From Planctomycetaceae bacterium (GTDB lineage Bacteria > Planctomycetota > Planctomycetia > Pirellulales > Thermoguttaceae): a stretch of DNA of 14,683 bases. The stretch covers positions 1 to 14,683 of the forward strand of contig WRMR01000054.1 of assembly GCA_009776995.1 (NCBI GenBank), read 5' to 3'. Below the pieces are notes generated by a model that saw nothing but the letters and a program-made list of their open reading frames with translations, did no database searches and was not told where the DNA came from. Made by a program: the position numbers and the translations under genes. This document shows positions 14,542-14,683 of this stretch, one piece after another; position 1 is the first letter of the stretch; every line of letters starts with the position of its first letter.

Positions 14542-14568
14542 TGTTCTGTGTTTTATGACCTGCCGACG
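14535..14568. repeat. Inverted repeat capping the tandem array
   Basis: CGTCGGC (14535-14541, overlapping the last array unit) and GCCGACG (14562-14568) form a perfect 7-bp stem around a 20-nt loop. It marks the right end of the array. No T run follows on the plus strand, so it is not a classical terminator in that direction. Confidence 0.55.
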
Positions 14569-14617
14569 ACGCATTATAACGCGCAGAGGGATTATTCCGG
14601 CGGGAAAGTGCAGAATA

Positions 14618-14678
14618 CAGAGAGCAAAGTTCAAAACGCAAAGTTCAAAGTGTTTTTCACTCTGCGTTCTGCTCTCTG
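14618..14678. repeat. AT-rich interrupted inverted repeat at the window edge
   Basis: CAGAGAGC (14618-14625) matches inverted GCTCTCTG (14671-14678). Inside it, ACGCA pairs with TGCGT, and AGTG-TTTTT-CACT forms the tip. Within the left arm GCAAAGTTCAAA occurs almost directly twice. The element may continue outside the window. No function can be read from it. Confidence 0.55.
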
Positions 14679-14683
14679 CGCTC

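Larger units (their letters stand above)
14155..14683. other. Non-coding region with repeats at the window edge
   Basis: No supportable gene lies here. In order it contains the leader of the 506-residue protein gene, palindromic repeat copy 3, about 100 bp of unremarkable sequence, a compound tandem array, a flanking hairpin and a terminal AT-rich inverted repeat. Short frames through the array are products of its low complexity. The 22-bp units break any constant reading frame. Confidence 0.6.

Noticed and set aside
14349..14634. Short frames on both strands through the tandem array, including a heptad-like V-K-N-I-L pattern on the minus strand
   Set aside because: Alternating 21/22-bp units shift the frame at every second junction, no ribosome site precedes them, and both strands are equally open; not annotated as genes.

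Overview
The window looks like chromosomal DNA of a planctomycete (Planctomycetota, probably Pirellulales-like). This is inferred from content: a type I sulfatase, a Tat-exported Gfo/Idh/MocA oxidoreductase, a ceramidase-like secreted hydrolase and a TIM-barrel glycosidase-like protein in a row, plus GC-rich palindromic intergenic repeats. No 16S rRNA or other phylogenetic marker is present. Every gene I can support, including the tRNA, lies on the minus strand, so transcription runs from high to low coordinates. No plus-strand gene, phage, plasmid, IS element, CRISPR array or defence system was found.

Right to left: 14155-14683 is non-coding and holds a compound 21/22-bp tandem array, a dispersed palindromic repeat and an AT-rich inverted repeat at the edge. 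Next come a planctomycete-type single-TM protein of unknown function (12634-14154) and an M50-like HELGH membrane protein (12047-12637), which overlap by ATGA. The asparagine synthetase gene asnA (10871-11878) has its own strong sigma70-like promoter and an intrinsic terminator inside its leader, an arrangement that suggests attenuation. A membrane family 2 glycosyltransferase (9405-10628), ribose-phosphate pyrophosphokinase prs (8284-9249) and a DUF695-RraB protein (7339-8121) follow, then a gene-poor stretch containing tRNA-Asn(GUU) (6707-6779).

The left 6.2 kb is a co-oriented run of genes whose products all carry export signals: sulfatase (4554-6233), Tat-dependent Gfo/Idh/MocA oxidoreductase (3077-4411), ceramidase-like hydrolase (1566-3023), glycosidase-like TIM-barrel protein (214-1467) and the start of a further secreted protein (1-136). 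Gaps are 53-142 bp and most starts have a good Shine-Dalgarno. The set is consistent with periplasmic or extracellular breakdown of a sulfated glycan or glycoconjugate; the substrate cannot be read from sequence.

Best leads: the asnA leader, the 43-bp compound array, the dispersed palindrome family, and an Ala in place of the expected nucleophilic Ser in the ceramidase-like protein. Most genes are ordinary members of known families.
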